DNA of 64,000 nucleotides from Scatosoma sp045650185 (GTDB taxonomy: Bacteria > Bacillota > Clostridia > Christensenellales > Borkfalkiaceae). The DNA lies in assembly GCA_045650185.1 (NCBI GenBank), contig JAZRQY010000022.1, positions 1 to 64,000 on the forward strand, read 5' to 3'. This document shows, piece after piece, positions 18,738 to 27,312 of this stretch. Every line of letters starts with the position of its first letter. The stretch's first letter is position 1. The translations under genes and the position numbers were made by a program. A model generated the notes under the pieces. It did not search any database. It was not told the origin of the DNA and saw nothing but the letters and a program-made list of their open reading frames with translations.

Positions 18738-20615
18738 TTATTTTTCGCTTAAAATCAAATAAGCATATTTCTTTTGCATTATCAATTTATTTTCAACGAG
18801 TTCTCCGAATAAAACGCTTTCGATTGCATAGTTATTCTCAACTGTAAAATCAATCTCGTTTTTCTCGTCCTCAAAATTATAAAGCATGATTCCGATTTTT
18901 CCGTTGTCTAATTTATGTACAGTCCTGAAAACGAACGGATCGTCGAGTGAAACAATTTGTTTTTTCTCTCTAAAGAAATTCTCGTAAATTTTGTACAACT
19001 CTGTATTTTCGGGATAATACGATTTCGTGTAAAAGGTTTCCAAGGGAGCATTTACGAACGTAACCGAACCTTTCCCGTACTTGTTTACTGCAATTGCAAT
19101 ATTTCCGTCTTGATCTCTTGCAATAACCTGTGCGCTTTCGCTTTCCATGAATAATTTTCTTTCGCGGTCAATTGACAAAACGCTTTCTTCTACGGGGAAT
19201 TGAATGGTGTTTTCTACCCCCTCGTTTCCGCTGACACGCAAACCCGTCCATTTTTCAAAATCACGGCTTACGCCACCGTTGTAGGTGATTAACAGCTTTG
19301 CACCGTTCCGAATTTTTTCATCCAAGAAATCGGCTTGACATTTCGGCAGTCCACGATAATCACTAACGCAGGGAAGAATGTAGTATTCCGCATCCTTCAA
19401 CGGTTGTTCTTCGTGGCAAAAATCTACGTATCTGCCCGCTTGAACACCCAGCATAAACGCACCGTAGGCTCTTTCCCAATGTTCGCTTGCGCCGCTCAAA
19501 ATGCACACCGCATCCTTTTCGGGAGCAGGCAAGTCGCCGATGCTCGCAAGCGCCTCCTGCAGTTCTCGCATTTTGACTAAGCCTGCTTTCGGCGTATAAT
19601 CCGCGTGGCACAAGCCTAAGTAAATCTCCGCGCCCGCGTAATCATAAGGAGCGAAATCCAAATGGTCTTGGTCAAAAGCGCACCACCATAAATACCCCTC
19701 CGTACCCGTCATGTACGAAGTGATTAACGACGTTTCCAAATAATCAGGAACTTTATCATCGCACAAATAGTTGTGTCCCAAAACCCCGATTTCCTGCACC
19801 ATTGACGGCTTTCTTGCCATTGAAGTATAATAGGAATTCTCCACAGCCGCGTGCATAGAGGCACGCATCGCCGTCAGCTTTTCCACGTCGCAATAGGGAG
19901 TAAAGGGCGGATACGGATGTGGAGTGACCATATCGAAGATTTTGCCAAGCGACGGCAAATTCCACTTCCCTTTTCCTGCCGTACAATGCAAGCCCGCATA
20001 AACGGGACGGGTAGGATCCGCCAAACGAATCGTGTTCGTAATCGTTCTAAGCCACAATTCCGCCTCGTATTCATTGACCTCATAGCTTAAACAGTTTGTT
20101 TCGTTTCCCGGCTCGTAAGCGATGACGTTGTCAAATCCTTTAATTTCGGAGATTAAATCCTTGATAAAGGCACATTGATACAAGACTACTTCAGGGTCTT
20201 TGACCAAGTCCTTCGACATGAACGGTTGAGGTACAAGCTTGCGACCGCTCATCCAACCTGTAACCAGCGAAACGATAACTTTTAAACCGTTTTCCTTTGC
20301 AGCAGAAAGCAGGTGTCTCATATTCTCCACTTGTTTTTCGTCCAAACCGCTTTCAGGGAATTTTTGATACACTAGAGGAGTGTCGCCCGTTCTCATTTTG
20401 AAAGGAGCTGCCTGCGCCGCCCGTTCATTACAAAAACGAATTTCCGTCAGAGGTTGGAAATCCGACCAAAGCGGAAAAATACGGATTGTATTGACACCAT
20501 ACGCGCGCAAGGTTTTGAAATCCCTTTCCACAACGATTGGATCGTATTGACGCCACGTATATAAGCCCGCGTGCGACGCCCAATAATTAAAGCCTAATAA
20601 GAAATCTCCTTTCAT
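18738..20615 (-). CDS. Clan-A glycoside hydrolase (GH5/mannanase-like), cytoplasmic
   Basis: 625 aa, no signal peptide. The N-terminal TIM barrel shows the clan GH-A pattern: acid/base in YEPGNETN (E172 after N171) and nucleophile in SMVQEIGVLG (E275), with WWCAFDQ near the end of the barrel. Residues 380-560 look like a GATase-like beta-alpha domain (CILSGASEHWERA ... YILPCVSDYRGL) and the C-terminus like a beta domain, as in GH42/GH5-related enzymes. It probably trims imported oligosaccharides inside the cell. First gene of the long operon, divergent from the AraC regulator. Confidence 0.82.
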   Translation of the reverse strand: MKGDFLLGFNYWASHAGLYTWRQYDPIVVERDFKTLRAYGVNTIRIFPLWSDFQPLTEIRFCNERAAQAAPFKMRTGDTPLVYQKFPESGLDEKQVENMRHLLSAAKENGLKVIVSLVTGWMSGRKLVPQPFMSKDLVKDPEVVLYQCAFIKDLISEIKGFDNVIAYEPGNETNCLSYEVNEYEAELWLRTITNTIRLADPTRPVYAGLHCTAGKGKWNLPSLGKIFDMVTPHPYPPFTPYCDVEKLTAMRASMHAAVENSYYTSMARKPSMVQEIGVLGHNYLCDDKVPDYLETSLITSYMTGTEGYLWWCAFDQDHLDFAPYDYAGAEIYLGLCHADYTPKAGLVKMRELQEALASIGDLPAPEKDAVCILSGASEHWERAYGAFMLGVQAGRYVDFCHEEQPLKDAEYYILPCVSDYRGLPKCQADFLDEKIRNGAKLLITYNGGVSRDFEKWTGLRVSGNEGVENTIQFPVEESVLSIDRERKLFMESESAQVIARDQDGNIAIAVNKYGKGSVTFVNAPLETFYTKSYYPENTELYKIYENFFREKKQIVSLDDPFVFRTVHKLDNGKIGIMLYNFEDEKNEIDFTVENNYAIESVLFGELVENKLIMQKKYAYLILSEK

Positions 20616-20653
20616 TTTTCAATCCTTTTCGTTTAATTCTTAATTTCTTTTGC

Positions 20654-20690
20654 TTGCCAATCATTATCAAAAATGATATAATTGTACCAA
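20654..20690. promoter_or_regulatory. Overlapping divergent promoters and palindrome, glycan operon / AraC gene
   Basis: Plus strand: TTGCCA 20654-20659, 17-bp spacer, TATAAT 20677-20682, serving the AraC gene. Minus strand: a weaker pair, TTGGTA (20690-20685) and GATAAT (20668-20663), 16 bp apart, could serve the glycosidase operon. The spacer holds an inverted repeat ATCATT-N6-AATGAT (20660-20677), a plausible regulator site. The overlap implies that binding here affects both directions. Confidence 0.6.
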
Positions 20691-20718
20691 CCATTCACCG
20701 CCAGAGGAGATATGCTCA

Positions 20719-21510
20719 ATGCTCACTTACACCTACGAAAGCAAAAATTGCAATATAACCGCAAAACGTTGGTCCAACGTTTTCCCTAAAACCCACACCC
20801 ACACTTTTTGGGAAATACTTTTCCTTTACAAAGGGACTCTTGTTAATAGTTTAAATAAAGAAGAGCATGAAATGAATAAATATGACATAGCGCTTATCAA
20901 GCCTACCTGTATTCATAAACTAAAACCCGTTTCGGGTATTAAAGCGGAATACTACAACATTATTATTGAATCCACTTTTTTTAATGCGTTCTGCAATAAA
21001 ATTTACGAAGGCTTAACCGACGATCTTCTTAACGCTCAGAATTTATACGTTACCCTTTCGGCTCATAGACATAAAAAACTTTTAGATTTAATCTGCCTTG
21101 CAGCCAGCACGACAAATCAAGAAAACGCTAAAAAATATTATAATATCGCCTTATCATATTTACTGCCCGAATTCATTCCCCTCAACGAAACGCAAGAGCT
21201 TTCTACCGTTGAACAGGCATTAAAAATTATGTCAGACCCTAATTATATGCATCTCACCATTAAGGAAATTTCAAAGGAAATCGGGTACACGCCCGAACAT
21301 CTAACGAGGCTCTTCCAAAAGGAGAACATCGGCTCACCAAGTCAAGTTTTTTTAGAGTTGAAAATGACCCACGCGAGATTGCTTTTAATTCAGACGGATT
21401 CAACAGTTGAGGAAATTGCAAAAACGATTGGTATTGAATCTCTCCCGCATTTTTATCGCATTTTCAAAAAATTCTTCAACAAAACGCCTAACGCCATCCG
21501 AAAAGGTTAA
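20719..21510 (+). CDS. AraC-family transcriptional regulator
   Basis: 263 aa. Residues 15-120 form a cupin-like sensor (KTHTHTFWEILFLYKG ... IALIKPTCIHKLKP). The C-terminal 100 residues carry the two helix-turn-helix motifs of the family (LTIKEISKEIGYTPEHLTRLFQKE and STVEEIAKTIGIESLPHFYRIFKKFF-KTP). Such proteins usually activate sugar-utilisation genes on sensing the sugar, so it is the likely activator of the divergent operon. SD GAGGAG before the ATG. More AT-rich than most of the window. Confidence 0.93.
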   Translation: MLTYTYESKNCNITAKRWSNVFPKTHTHTFWEILFLYKGTLVNSLNKEEHEMNKYDIALIKPTCIHKLKPVSGIKAEYYNIIIESTFFNAFCNKIYEGLTDDLLNAQNLYVTLSAHRHKKLLDLICLAASTTNQENAKKYYNIALSYLLPEFIPLNETQELSTVEQALKIMSDPNYMHLTIKEISKEIGYTPEHLTRLFQKENIGSPSQVFLELKMTHARLLLIQTDSTVEEIAKTIGIESLPHFYRIFKKFFNKTPNAIRKG

Positions 21511-21835
21511 GGCAACCTTAACCCCAGCCCTATCGTAGAAAAATCCAACCTTGTATTGCCTTAAACTTTGCTTTAACGTATCCAAGTTAAGTTTATTATA
21601 ATACTTCCGCATATAAAAGTCAATAAACCAATATTTAAATACGCTATATATTTGTTTGCTTTTTTTGACGATTTTTTTACACTTTATTGATTTTTTACCG
21701 AGAAATATGCTTTTTCTCGGTCTTTTTATTACAAAAAAATATAATCCGTTAAAACAACATTACCTGCTTTTACTTTTTCCTTTTTTTGTAATAAAATCAA
21801 GAAATTGTTAAAAATATTTTTGGCTGCAAAGAAGA
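21511..21835. terminator. Convergent intergenic region with bidirectional terminator
   Basis: The 325-bp gap between converging genes is very AT-rich. ACCGAGAAA...TTTCTCGGT at 21697-21721 has a T-run on each strand side and can end transcripts from both directions. Nothing else recognisable is present. Confidence 0.7.
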
Positions 21836-22780
21836 TTAATTAGGAAGTTCCAACAAGTTTTCCCTTAAAAACGCAACTGCTTTTTCTATATCTTGTTCAG
21901 GGTTCTCCCCGCATTCACGCTCTATCGTCAAATACCCGTCATAGCCTATTTCTTTCAATGCCTTGAGATAATTTTTCCAGTCTACTTGCCCTTCGCCGAG
22001 AGGTAATTCTTTGAAGCCCTCGCAAGCGTTCAAAGCGTCTACGCCCCCAACAGCAAATGCGTGATATACGGCCGTCGGGTCTTGATTTTTATCGAGCATT
22101 ACACCGTCCTTCGCGTGCGTATGCACGATATAGTCCTTTAATAAATAGACCGCCTCCACGGCATCCTGCCCCGTCACCATCGTGAAATTTGCAGGATCTA
22201 GATTGACCCCTACTCCTCCTTGTGTGTCCTTTAAAAACGCAAGGAGCGTTTTTGCTTTTTCAGGTCCAGTTTCAATGGCAAGCGTTACGCCTTTTTCTTT
22301 TGCATACAAACCGCATTCCGTCAACGCTTTTAACATCACACCATATCTTGGATTACTCTTATCTCCGGGGATAACACCGATATGCGTGGTTATGACTTTT
22401 GTGCCAAATTCCACCGCTAAATCTACAATTTCTTTGGTTTTTTGAACGCGCTCTGCATTGTCTTCTTCTCGTTCAAAACCGTAACCGCCCATATCCCCGC
22501 AAAGCGCGGATACCACCAAGTTGTTTTCTTTGAGCAGTTTTTTATATTCGTCCTTTTCTTTTTGAGAAAGCGCAGGAGAAAATTCGCCCGTCGTAGCATA
22601 AATCTGAACACCTTGTAAGCCTAAATCTGCGGCGATTTCAATGCCTTCTTTATGCGTTTTTTTGAAACAATCGGTGATTACGCCTAACCAAACTTTAACA
22701 CAGTATTTTACGAATAAAAAGTTAGAGCGCGCAAAGGTATTAATAAGAGAAGACAAGCTCTCTTTCACAGAAATCGCCAA
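21836..22780 (-). pseudogene. Sugar phosphate isomerase/epimerase with its 5' end replaced
   Basis: The TIM-barrel family is clear from WLGVITDCF to the end (ADLGLQGVQIYATTGEF, VITTHIGVIPGD, TIERECGENP with metal-binding Glu/His). The expected start just before LGVITD is missing: no ATG, GTG or TTG occurs there in frame. The frame stays open upstream for about 30 codons to a TTG at 22780, but those codons are the antisense of a truncated AraC gene. Either the gene is dead or a new N-terminus has been recruited. Junction near 22690. Family members isomerise or epimerise ketoses or inositols; substrate unknown. Confidence 0.75.
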
Positions 22781-22895
22781 ACTCTTACATTATTCGTCCC
22801 TGTATTCTTTTAGTAAATCTTTTAAACTCCATTTCGGTATTTCACCAAGTGATTATCGAAAATCGCATCGCCCCACACGTCAACTTCCCCAATGA
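22695..22895 (+). pseudogene. AraC-family regulator, C-terminal fragment
   Basis: About 66 codons encode the second half of an AraC DNA-binding domain (YFTNKKLERAKVLI, FTEIAKLLHYSSLYSFSKSF, GISPSDYRKS). The N-terminal sensor and first recognition helix are missing. The fragment begins where the isomerase sequence begins on the other strand, so a deletion or recombination fused the two. It is not a copy of the intact regulator at 20719. Confidence 0.8.
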
Positions 22896-23065
22896 GATAA
22901 GTAAAACGCCAAAGAAATACAATGATCCATATTCGGCTTATTTTTGGGTTTCAATAAGGGCAGGTATCTTAATTTTCTTAAAAATTTCGGCGTCCATTTT
23001 GGCGTTCAAAGTAAAAAAGCCTTGAAAATCAAGGCTTTTTTGTATAGTCGTACATCTTCAATTCG
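22896..23065. other. Island right-end spacer with hairpin and decayed coding tail
   Basis: No intact gene. A perfect hairpin AAAAAAGCCTTG-AAAAT-CAAGGCTTTTTT (23013-23041) looks like a terminator for either strand. The minus strand at 22935-23010 reads NAKMDAEIFKKIKIPALIE then stop, which could be the tail of a lost gene such as an integrase; this is weak. Confidence 0.4.
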
Positions 23066-23079
23066 TGTCGACCGCACCA
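23066..23079 (+). other. tRNA 3'-end-like direct repeat, candidate right attachment site
   Basis: TGTCGACCGCACCA, identical to 122-135. The preceding TTCAATTCG resembles a T-loop, so about 22 bp read as a tRNA 3' end, without a tRNA body. A terminator follows at once, as behind a tRNA. Together the two copies bound about 23 kb. Confidence 0.5.
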
Positions 23080-23085
23080 CTCTAA

Positions 23086-23122
23086 ACCTAAATTGAACCA
23101 TCGTGTTCGGTTTAGGTTTTTT
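23086..23122 (+). terminator. Terminator behind the right tRNA-like end
   Basis: AAACCTAAA pairs with TTTAGGTTT across a short loop and is followed by a T-run on the plus strand. It may also end the converging hydrolase gene region. Confidence 0.7.
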
Positions 23123-23133
23123 GTTTTATTACT

Positions 23134-24081
23134 TTAAGCGACGTAGCTGTCAAAGAACGCCACCACCTCGCCGATCAGCGCGGTGTCCAGCTTGCCGTCC
23201 GACCCGGTCATCACGCCGTGATCGCGATCCTCGTATTTCTTGAATACAAAGCGTGGATTGTCCTTATATTTTTTGTAATAGGCGTCGTAGCCGTAGCCGA
23301 TGGGAATGGTCGTATCGTCGGCGCTATGCACAATCATCACCCCGCAATCGCTGCCCTCAAAGCCCTTCATGCTGGTGCTGAACGCATACTTGCCGTACTG
23401 GAAAAATTCATACACCGAGGCAAAGGGCAACAACAGCTTCGCCACGCCGCCCACCATCTGACAACCGCGGTAGTCGATCAAATCCATCGACTTATTCCAG
23501 CCTGCAAGCGACGCCACCGCCTTGACCTCGGGATGATAATTTAAGACGTTGCCCACGGACAAACCACCCCAGCTATACCCCATCAGAACAAAGGGCAGAT
23601 CCTGCGTTTTTTCCATCGTCTGCGCGTAGGAAATTGCGTAATCAAGGTCGATAAAGCCCTGCGGCAAGCCGCCGACCACCTCGCCCTCACTCTCGTCGTT
23701 TGCCGTTGCGTCATAGGCGAACACGTAGTAGCCGTTCTGCGTCATAATCTCGAAGATATCCATATACCCTCTCTGACCGCCACCGCCAAGCCCGTGCGCA
23801 AAGACCACTACCCCTTTTTCTTCCACACTCTCGTCCTCGTTTTCATATAAGTAGCCCACCAGCGTCTGTTTTTTGTTCGAGGTAAAAGTGTGGCGTTCCC
23901 GTTTCATAGAGGGGAATTGCTCGATCGTAAAGGCAGCCTCCTCGCTGGTGGTGCAGCGGTAATGAAAGCTGCCGTCGTAAATCGATACCGCCACGCAATA
24001 CAAAACAATCATACAAACCAACAAAAACGAAACCGCAGAGATAATGCTAATCGTTAGAATTTTTTTCTTTTTAGAATCCAT
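23134..24081 (-). CDS. Membrane-anchored alpha/beta hydrolase
   Basis: 315 aa from ATG 24081, which has AGGAG at proper spacing; an in-frame start seven codons upstream lacks one. One membrane helix (residues about 8-30) precedes a catalytic domain with the oxyanion HG block (FAHGLGGGG), nucleophile elbow GYSWGG, an aspartate in HSADDTTIP and histidine in DRDHGVM. The order matches serine hydrolases of the BAAT/YqiA-like type. Substrate unknown; acts on the outer face if the helix is a signal anchor. It begins just outside the proposed island. Confidence 0.85.
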   Translation of the reverse strand: MDSKKKKILTISIISAVSFLLVCMIVLYCVAVSIYDGSFHYRCTTSEEAAFTIEQFPSMKRERHTFTSNKKQTLVGYLYENEDESVEEKGVVVFAHGLGGGGQRGYMDIFEIMTQNGYYVFAYDATANDESEGEVVGGLPQGFIDLDYAISYAQTMEKTQDLPFVLMGYSWGGLSVGNVLNYHPEVKAVASLAGWNKSMDLIDYRGCQMVGGVAKLLLPFASVYEFFQYGKYAFSTSMKGFEGSDCGVMIVHSADDTTIPIGYGYDAYYKKYKDNPRFVFKKYEDRDHGVMTGSDGKLDTALIGEVVAFFDSYVA

Positions 24082-24121
24082 ACCTACTCCTTTTTTTGTC
24101 ATTTTTTATTATGACAATTAC

Positions 24122-24150
24122 AGTATATCACTCGGTTTTACAAATTGCAA
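24122..24150 (-). promoter_or_regulatory. Sigma-A promoter of the hydrolase gene
   Basis: Minus strand: TTGCAA (24150-24145), 17-bp spacer, TATACT (24127-24122), about 40 bp before the start codon. Confidence 0.7.
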
Positions 24151-24180
24151 GCCTTTTTTTGTTGTTTCCCGAAAATAGTT

Positions 24181-24213
24181 AAAACGCCGCGGCAGGTTTT
24201 GCCACGGCGTTTT
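24181..24213. terminator. Terminator between channel and hydrolase genes
   Basis: AAAACGCCG-GGC...GCC-CGGCGTTTT, a strong near-perfect hairpin with T-runs on both strands, directly after the stop of the channel gene. Confidence 0.85.
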
Positions 24214-24222
24214 CTTGTTTTG

Positions 24223-26058
24223 TTAGTAGTTAATTAAAATCAGCTCGTCATCGCTTGTCAGAACCAGCCGTTCCTCTTTATCCATATCGCTGCACAGGAA
24301 GGTGATTTCAGGGTCGTCTACTCTCTTTATACCGATACAAAGACGGGTCTTATTAGAGGCAAGATAGAACGATTGCACCAGCTCTGCCCGGCATGCAAAT
24401 TCTATGGTGGGCTCTTCCAGCGCTAAGACTTCGGAAACCTTGACGATGTCAAGGTCAATCGCTCCGTCACCGCCAATCTCGTTGGTGGAAATCAGATCGC
24501 GATAGAACTTCCTCGAACCGGGGTGAGTCAACAACTGCACCATAAACAGCGACAAAATACGGTTGGATACAATCACCGACATCACGCCAAAGTTTTTAAG
24601 ACAGCTCAAGTTCGCAGGGTTCATAATTTCTGCCAAAATCTCCGTCGTATCGTCGAGGCAGCCACTCAGCTTAAAGGTGAGCGCAGACAGGAAAATATCC
24701 TCGTCCTGATTGTTCATATCCGTTCCGTCTGAGGAGAGCAACAGTATCTTTTTCTTGCCCTTCGTTTCTTTAATACGAGCAATCACCTCTTCCAAATCAT
24801 CGTGATAGGAATAAGCGTAGCAGGCAATCTTCTTTTGATACAGATTTTCGTATTGATCAAGCTCGTCCACGACGAATTTTGAATCCCCCGAACGGGAAAG
24901 AATAAATACGCTGAATTCCTCGCGCTCCGGCTGGTAGCGATAGTTCAGGGAGCGGTCGTAGCTACGCTTGGTTTCTCTAACGCCCAGGTCTTGTCCACTC
25001 TCTGCAAGCACGTACAACTGGTCAGCGCGCTTTTTGCCCTCGCCGTCCACCGCGTCATCGTCGTCGTAGTTGATGACGGGAATACAGCTACTGTAGGTAC
25101 GCAAAGCCTCCTCCATCTCCATCGTCGGTATGCCGTAAAACTCACATCCGTCGTAGGAAAGCAGGGAATGATACAGACCACTAAAGCCCGAGCTCACAAT
25201 CGTCTTCCCTAAAATGTGCCCCAGCACCGAATTATGGGAGAAGATAATGATACGGTTATGCAAGTCCTTATCAATGGTCGAGAGCAACTTTTCAATCTTA
25301 ACCACCGTATCGTTGTTTTCCACCTCCACCACGATATTCGCCTGCGTTGCGGCGTGGATGATGGTGAACAGCGATTTGAGCGCCTGAATGTCCTTGGTGG
25401 ACATCGCGTGCGTACCGTCGTTTTCCAAGGTAGAGAGCAAGACACCAACGTATTTTGCGTTTCTCAAGGAGATATCGTCCAAATACTTCGGGGAGTTAGG
25501 ATTACCACTCTTAATAAACAGCCGTATATCTTTCATTTTACGTCTGTTTTCCGTGAAGATGTTTTGAATCGAGTTCAATACTTCCTCTCTATCCTGCTCG
25601 GAGAGAATGACGATATTCTTCTTCCCTTCCAAAAAGGACAGGTCGTAGATAAGATGCGCCCCGATCGACGACCAGTTCAAAAAGACGTAATGATCAGAAA
25701 GCTTGATTTTCCCAAGGTTATTAAGGCGCTTATCGATCATCGACTGCAAAATATCCGTAGTGAAACCGATCAACGCGCCAGAGAAAATGACCATCTGAAT
25801 GACGGTGAGCACCATCTTAATTACAAAGCACGCCATATCCTCCTGAGAATTGACAAAGTCGTAAATCCCGTCCGAACACATCGTATAGGTGAATATGTAC
25901 GCCAGCTCGTCAAAGAACGGGTTCCCCGATACAATGGATAAAAGCCCCGTAAACAGTACGATGACCGCAAGGTTAATCGCAATCAACGATACCGCGATGG
26001 CAACTCTTGGATGAGAATACCAAAGTAACATCAACTTGTTCGTCTTCTTCTTATGCAA
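24223..26058 (-). CDS. CASTOR/POLLUX-like ion channel protein
   Basis: About 611 aa from TTG 26058. That start has GGAGG nine bases upstream, whereas ATG candidates farther up overlap the -10 box. Two to three membrane helices (about residues 15-40 and 75-110) flank a pore-like segment, followed by two Rossmann/RCK-like domains (KLSDHYVFLNWSSIGAHLI ... IVILSEQD, and FSVFILSRSGDSKFVVDEL). This is the layout of the CASTOR/POLLUX (SYM8) family, best known from plant nuclear channels. Bacterial members are presumed cation channels gated by the cytosolic domains. Divergent from the next gene. Confidence 0.82.
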   Translation of the reverse strand: MHKKKTNKLMLLWYSHPRVAIAVSLIAINLAVIVLFTGLLSIVSGNPFFDELAYIFTYTMCSDGIYDFVNSQEDMACFVIKMVLTVIQMVIFSGALIGFTTDILQSMIDKRLNNLGKIKLSDHYVFLNWSSIGAHLIYDLSFLEGKKNIVILSEQDREEVLNSIQNIFTENRRKMKDIRLFIKSGNPNSPKYLDDISLRNAKYVGVLLSTLENDGTHAMSTKDIQALKSLFTIIHAATQANIVVEVENNDTVVKIEKLLSTIDKDLHNRIIIFSHNSVLGHILGKTIVSSGFSGLYHSLLSYDGCEFYGIPTMEMEEALRTYSSCIPVINYDDDDAVDGEGKKRADQLYVLAESGQDLGVRETKRSYDRSLNYRYQPEREEFSVFILSRSGDSKFVVDELDQYENLYQKKIACYAYSYHDDLEEVIARIKETKGKKKILLLSSDGTDMNNQDEDIFLSALTFKLSGCLDDTTEILAEIMNPANLSCLKNFGVMSVIVSNRILSLFMVQLLTHPGSRKFYRDLISTNEIGGDGAIDLDIVKVSEVLALEEPTIEFACRAELVQSFYLASNKTRLCIGIKRVDDPEITFLCSDMDKEERLVLTSDDELILINY

Positions 26059-26089
26059 AATAAAGTTCCTCCACGCACGTATTTTCATC

Positions 26090-26118
26090 ATTATAACATA
26101 TATTTTTACAAAAGACAA
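26090..26118 (-). promoter_or_regulatory. Promoter of the CASTOR/POLLUX-like gene
   Basis: Minus strand: TTGTCT (26118-26113), 17-bp spacer, TATAAT (26095-26090). It leaves a leader of about 25 nt that holds the GGAGG used by the TTG start. Confidence 0.75.
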
Positions 26119-26138
26119 TATCGTTTATCTTCTTTTTA

Positions 26139-26167
26139 TTGACATTTTTCGAGGCGGGTGCTACAAT
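26139..26167 (+). promoter_or_regulatory. Promoter of the polytopic membrane-protein gene
   Basis: TTGACA 26139-26144, 17-bp spacer, TACAAT 26162-26167; the ATG follows 53 bp later behind AAAGGAG. Confidence 0.8.
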
Positions 26168-26219
26168 AATAACCAAGCAATCTATTTGCGCGCGTATTAT
26201 ATACGAAAAGGAGAAAATT

Positions 26220-27299
26220 ATGTTATCCAACCGTTTTATGCGCCTGATCACCAGCGTTCTAATCTTGCTCGGTGTAGGGATCGTAACCATTCTTATCATC
26301 ACCCCGATTTTTGACGGCGGCGACTCCGTTGGAACGGCAACTTCGGGTATGATGGGCAACCTGTTAATCTGCTTTGGCGTCTGCCTCGTGCACCAAATCT
26401 GTTGGGATTTGTTGAATTTTTCCTTCATGGAAAATGCCGTCGGCAGAACGATTAAGCGCGTTTTGTTTATCGCGGTGCTTGCAATTGCAGTACTTATGGG
26501 CTGCGTGTTGCATTATGCGAACTTGCTGGGTAGCGACTACGAATTTAAAAAACTTGTAAAAGCAAGCGCCTTTTCGCAGGGTTTTGCTTTAGCAACCGTT
26601 CTGTGTCCGATTTCGTCGGCAATTTTCTGCCTGCTCTCCGACCGTCTGTGCTGGGAACGGGAACGCGCGCCCTTCCTGCCCTTGTATAGCATGGGCGCAG
26701 CCATCGGCGCAGGGATTATCATCGCATTCTTGGGCGAAGCCGCTTGGAGCTTTATGCCCATCCTCTTAATCATCGGCGGACTCGGTTTTTTCGTTGGCTA
26801 CTGCGTGGTCAAGAAAACCTTTATCTACGGCGAAGAGGAATACGAATACGTCAGCAGCGGTTATAGCGGCGGCTACAGCGGCGGTAGCAGCAGCTACGGC
26901 AGCGGCGACAGCGACTATTATTCAGGGGACACCCGCACAAGCGACGGTCTTTTCCTCAATCAATTTGAAATCGGTATGCACCGAATCGCAAGCTACAACT
27001 CTCGTGGAACTTCCCTTTCGCACGGGGCGTATTTGTCTTGCTCCGTCTACTCCTCAACCTATCCCGGCGGTGTCGATTTCAAGATTACGGGCACGGTGAC
27101 GATTAACACCGACTACATCACCCACCAAGCAGATATCAGCGACATTCGTTCGGATGCTCAGAGAGAGATTTCGGAGATTGCGAGTGACTTGAAGTCGGCT
27201 GCAGAGAGCGAAATCCGCAGTCTGCGCGAAAAGTACACCGACTACGACGGCAGAATGAGCATCAACGTAACCTCGGACGTACGGGTTGAACAGCGTTAA
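26220..27299 (+). CDS. Polytopic membrane protein with Gly/Ser/Tyr-rich linker, unknown function
   Basis: 359 aa from ATG 26220 with AAAGGAG upstream. Five or so hydrophobic segments span residues 8-205. A low-complexity linker follows (YSGGYSGGSSSYGSG, about 218-245). The last 110 residues are hydrophilic: a beta-rich stretch (VDFKITGTVTINTDYI) then a helical region (DIRSDAQREISEIASDLKSA) that may form a coiled coil. I recognise no family. Divergent from the channel gene, with 161 bp between the two start codons, but no functional link is proven. Confidence 0.8.
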   Translation: MLSNRFMRLITSVLILLGVGIVTILIITPIFDGGDSVGTATSGMMGNLLICFGVCLVHQICWDLLNFSFMENAVGRTIKRVLFIAVLAIAVLMGCVLHYANLLGSDYEFKKLVKASAFSQGFALATVLCPISSAIFCLLSDRLCWERERAPFLPLYSMGAAIGAGIIIAFLGEAAWSFMPILLIIGGLGFFVGYCVVKKTFIYGEEEYEYVSSGYSGGYSGGSSSYGSGDSDYYSGDTRTSDGLFLNQFEIGMHRIASYNSRGTSLSHGAYLSCSVYSSTYPGGVDFKITGTVTINTDYITHQADISDIRSDAQREISEIASDLKSAAESEIRSLREKYTDYDGRMSINVTSDVRVEQR

Positions 27300-27312
27300 A
27301 TTTCATAGAAAA

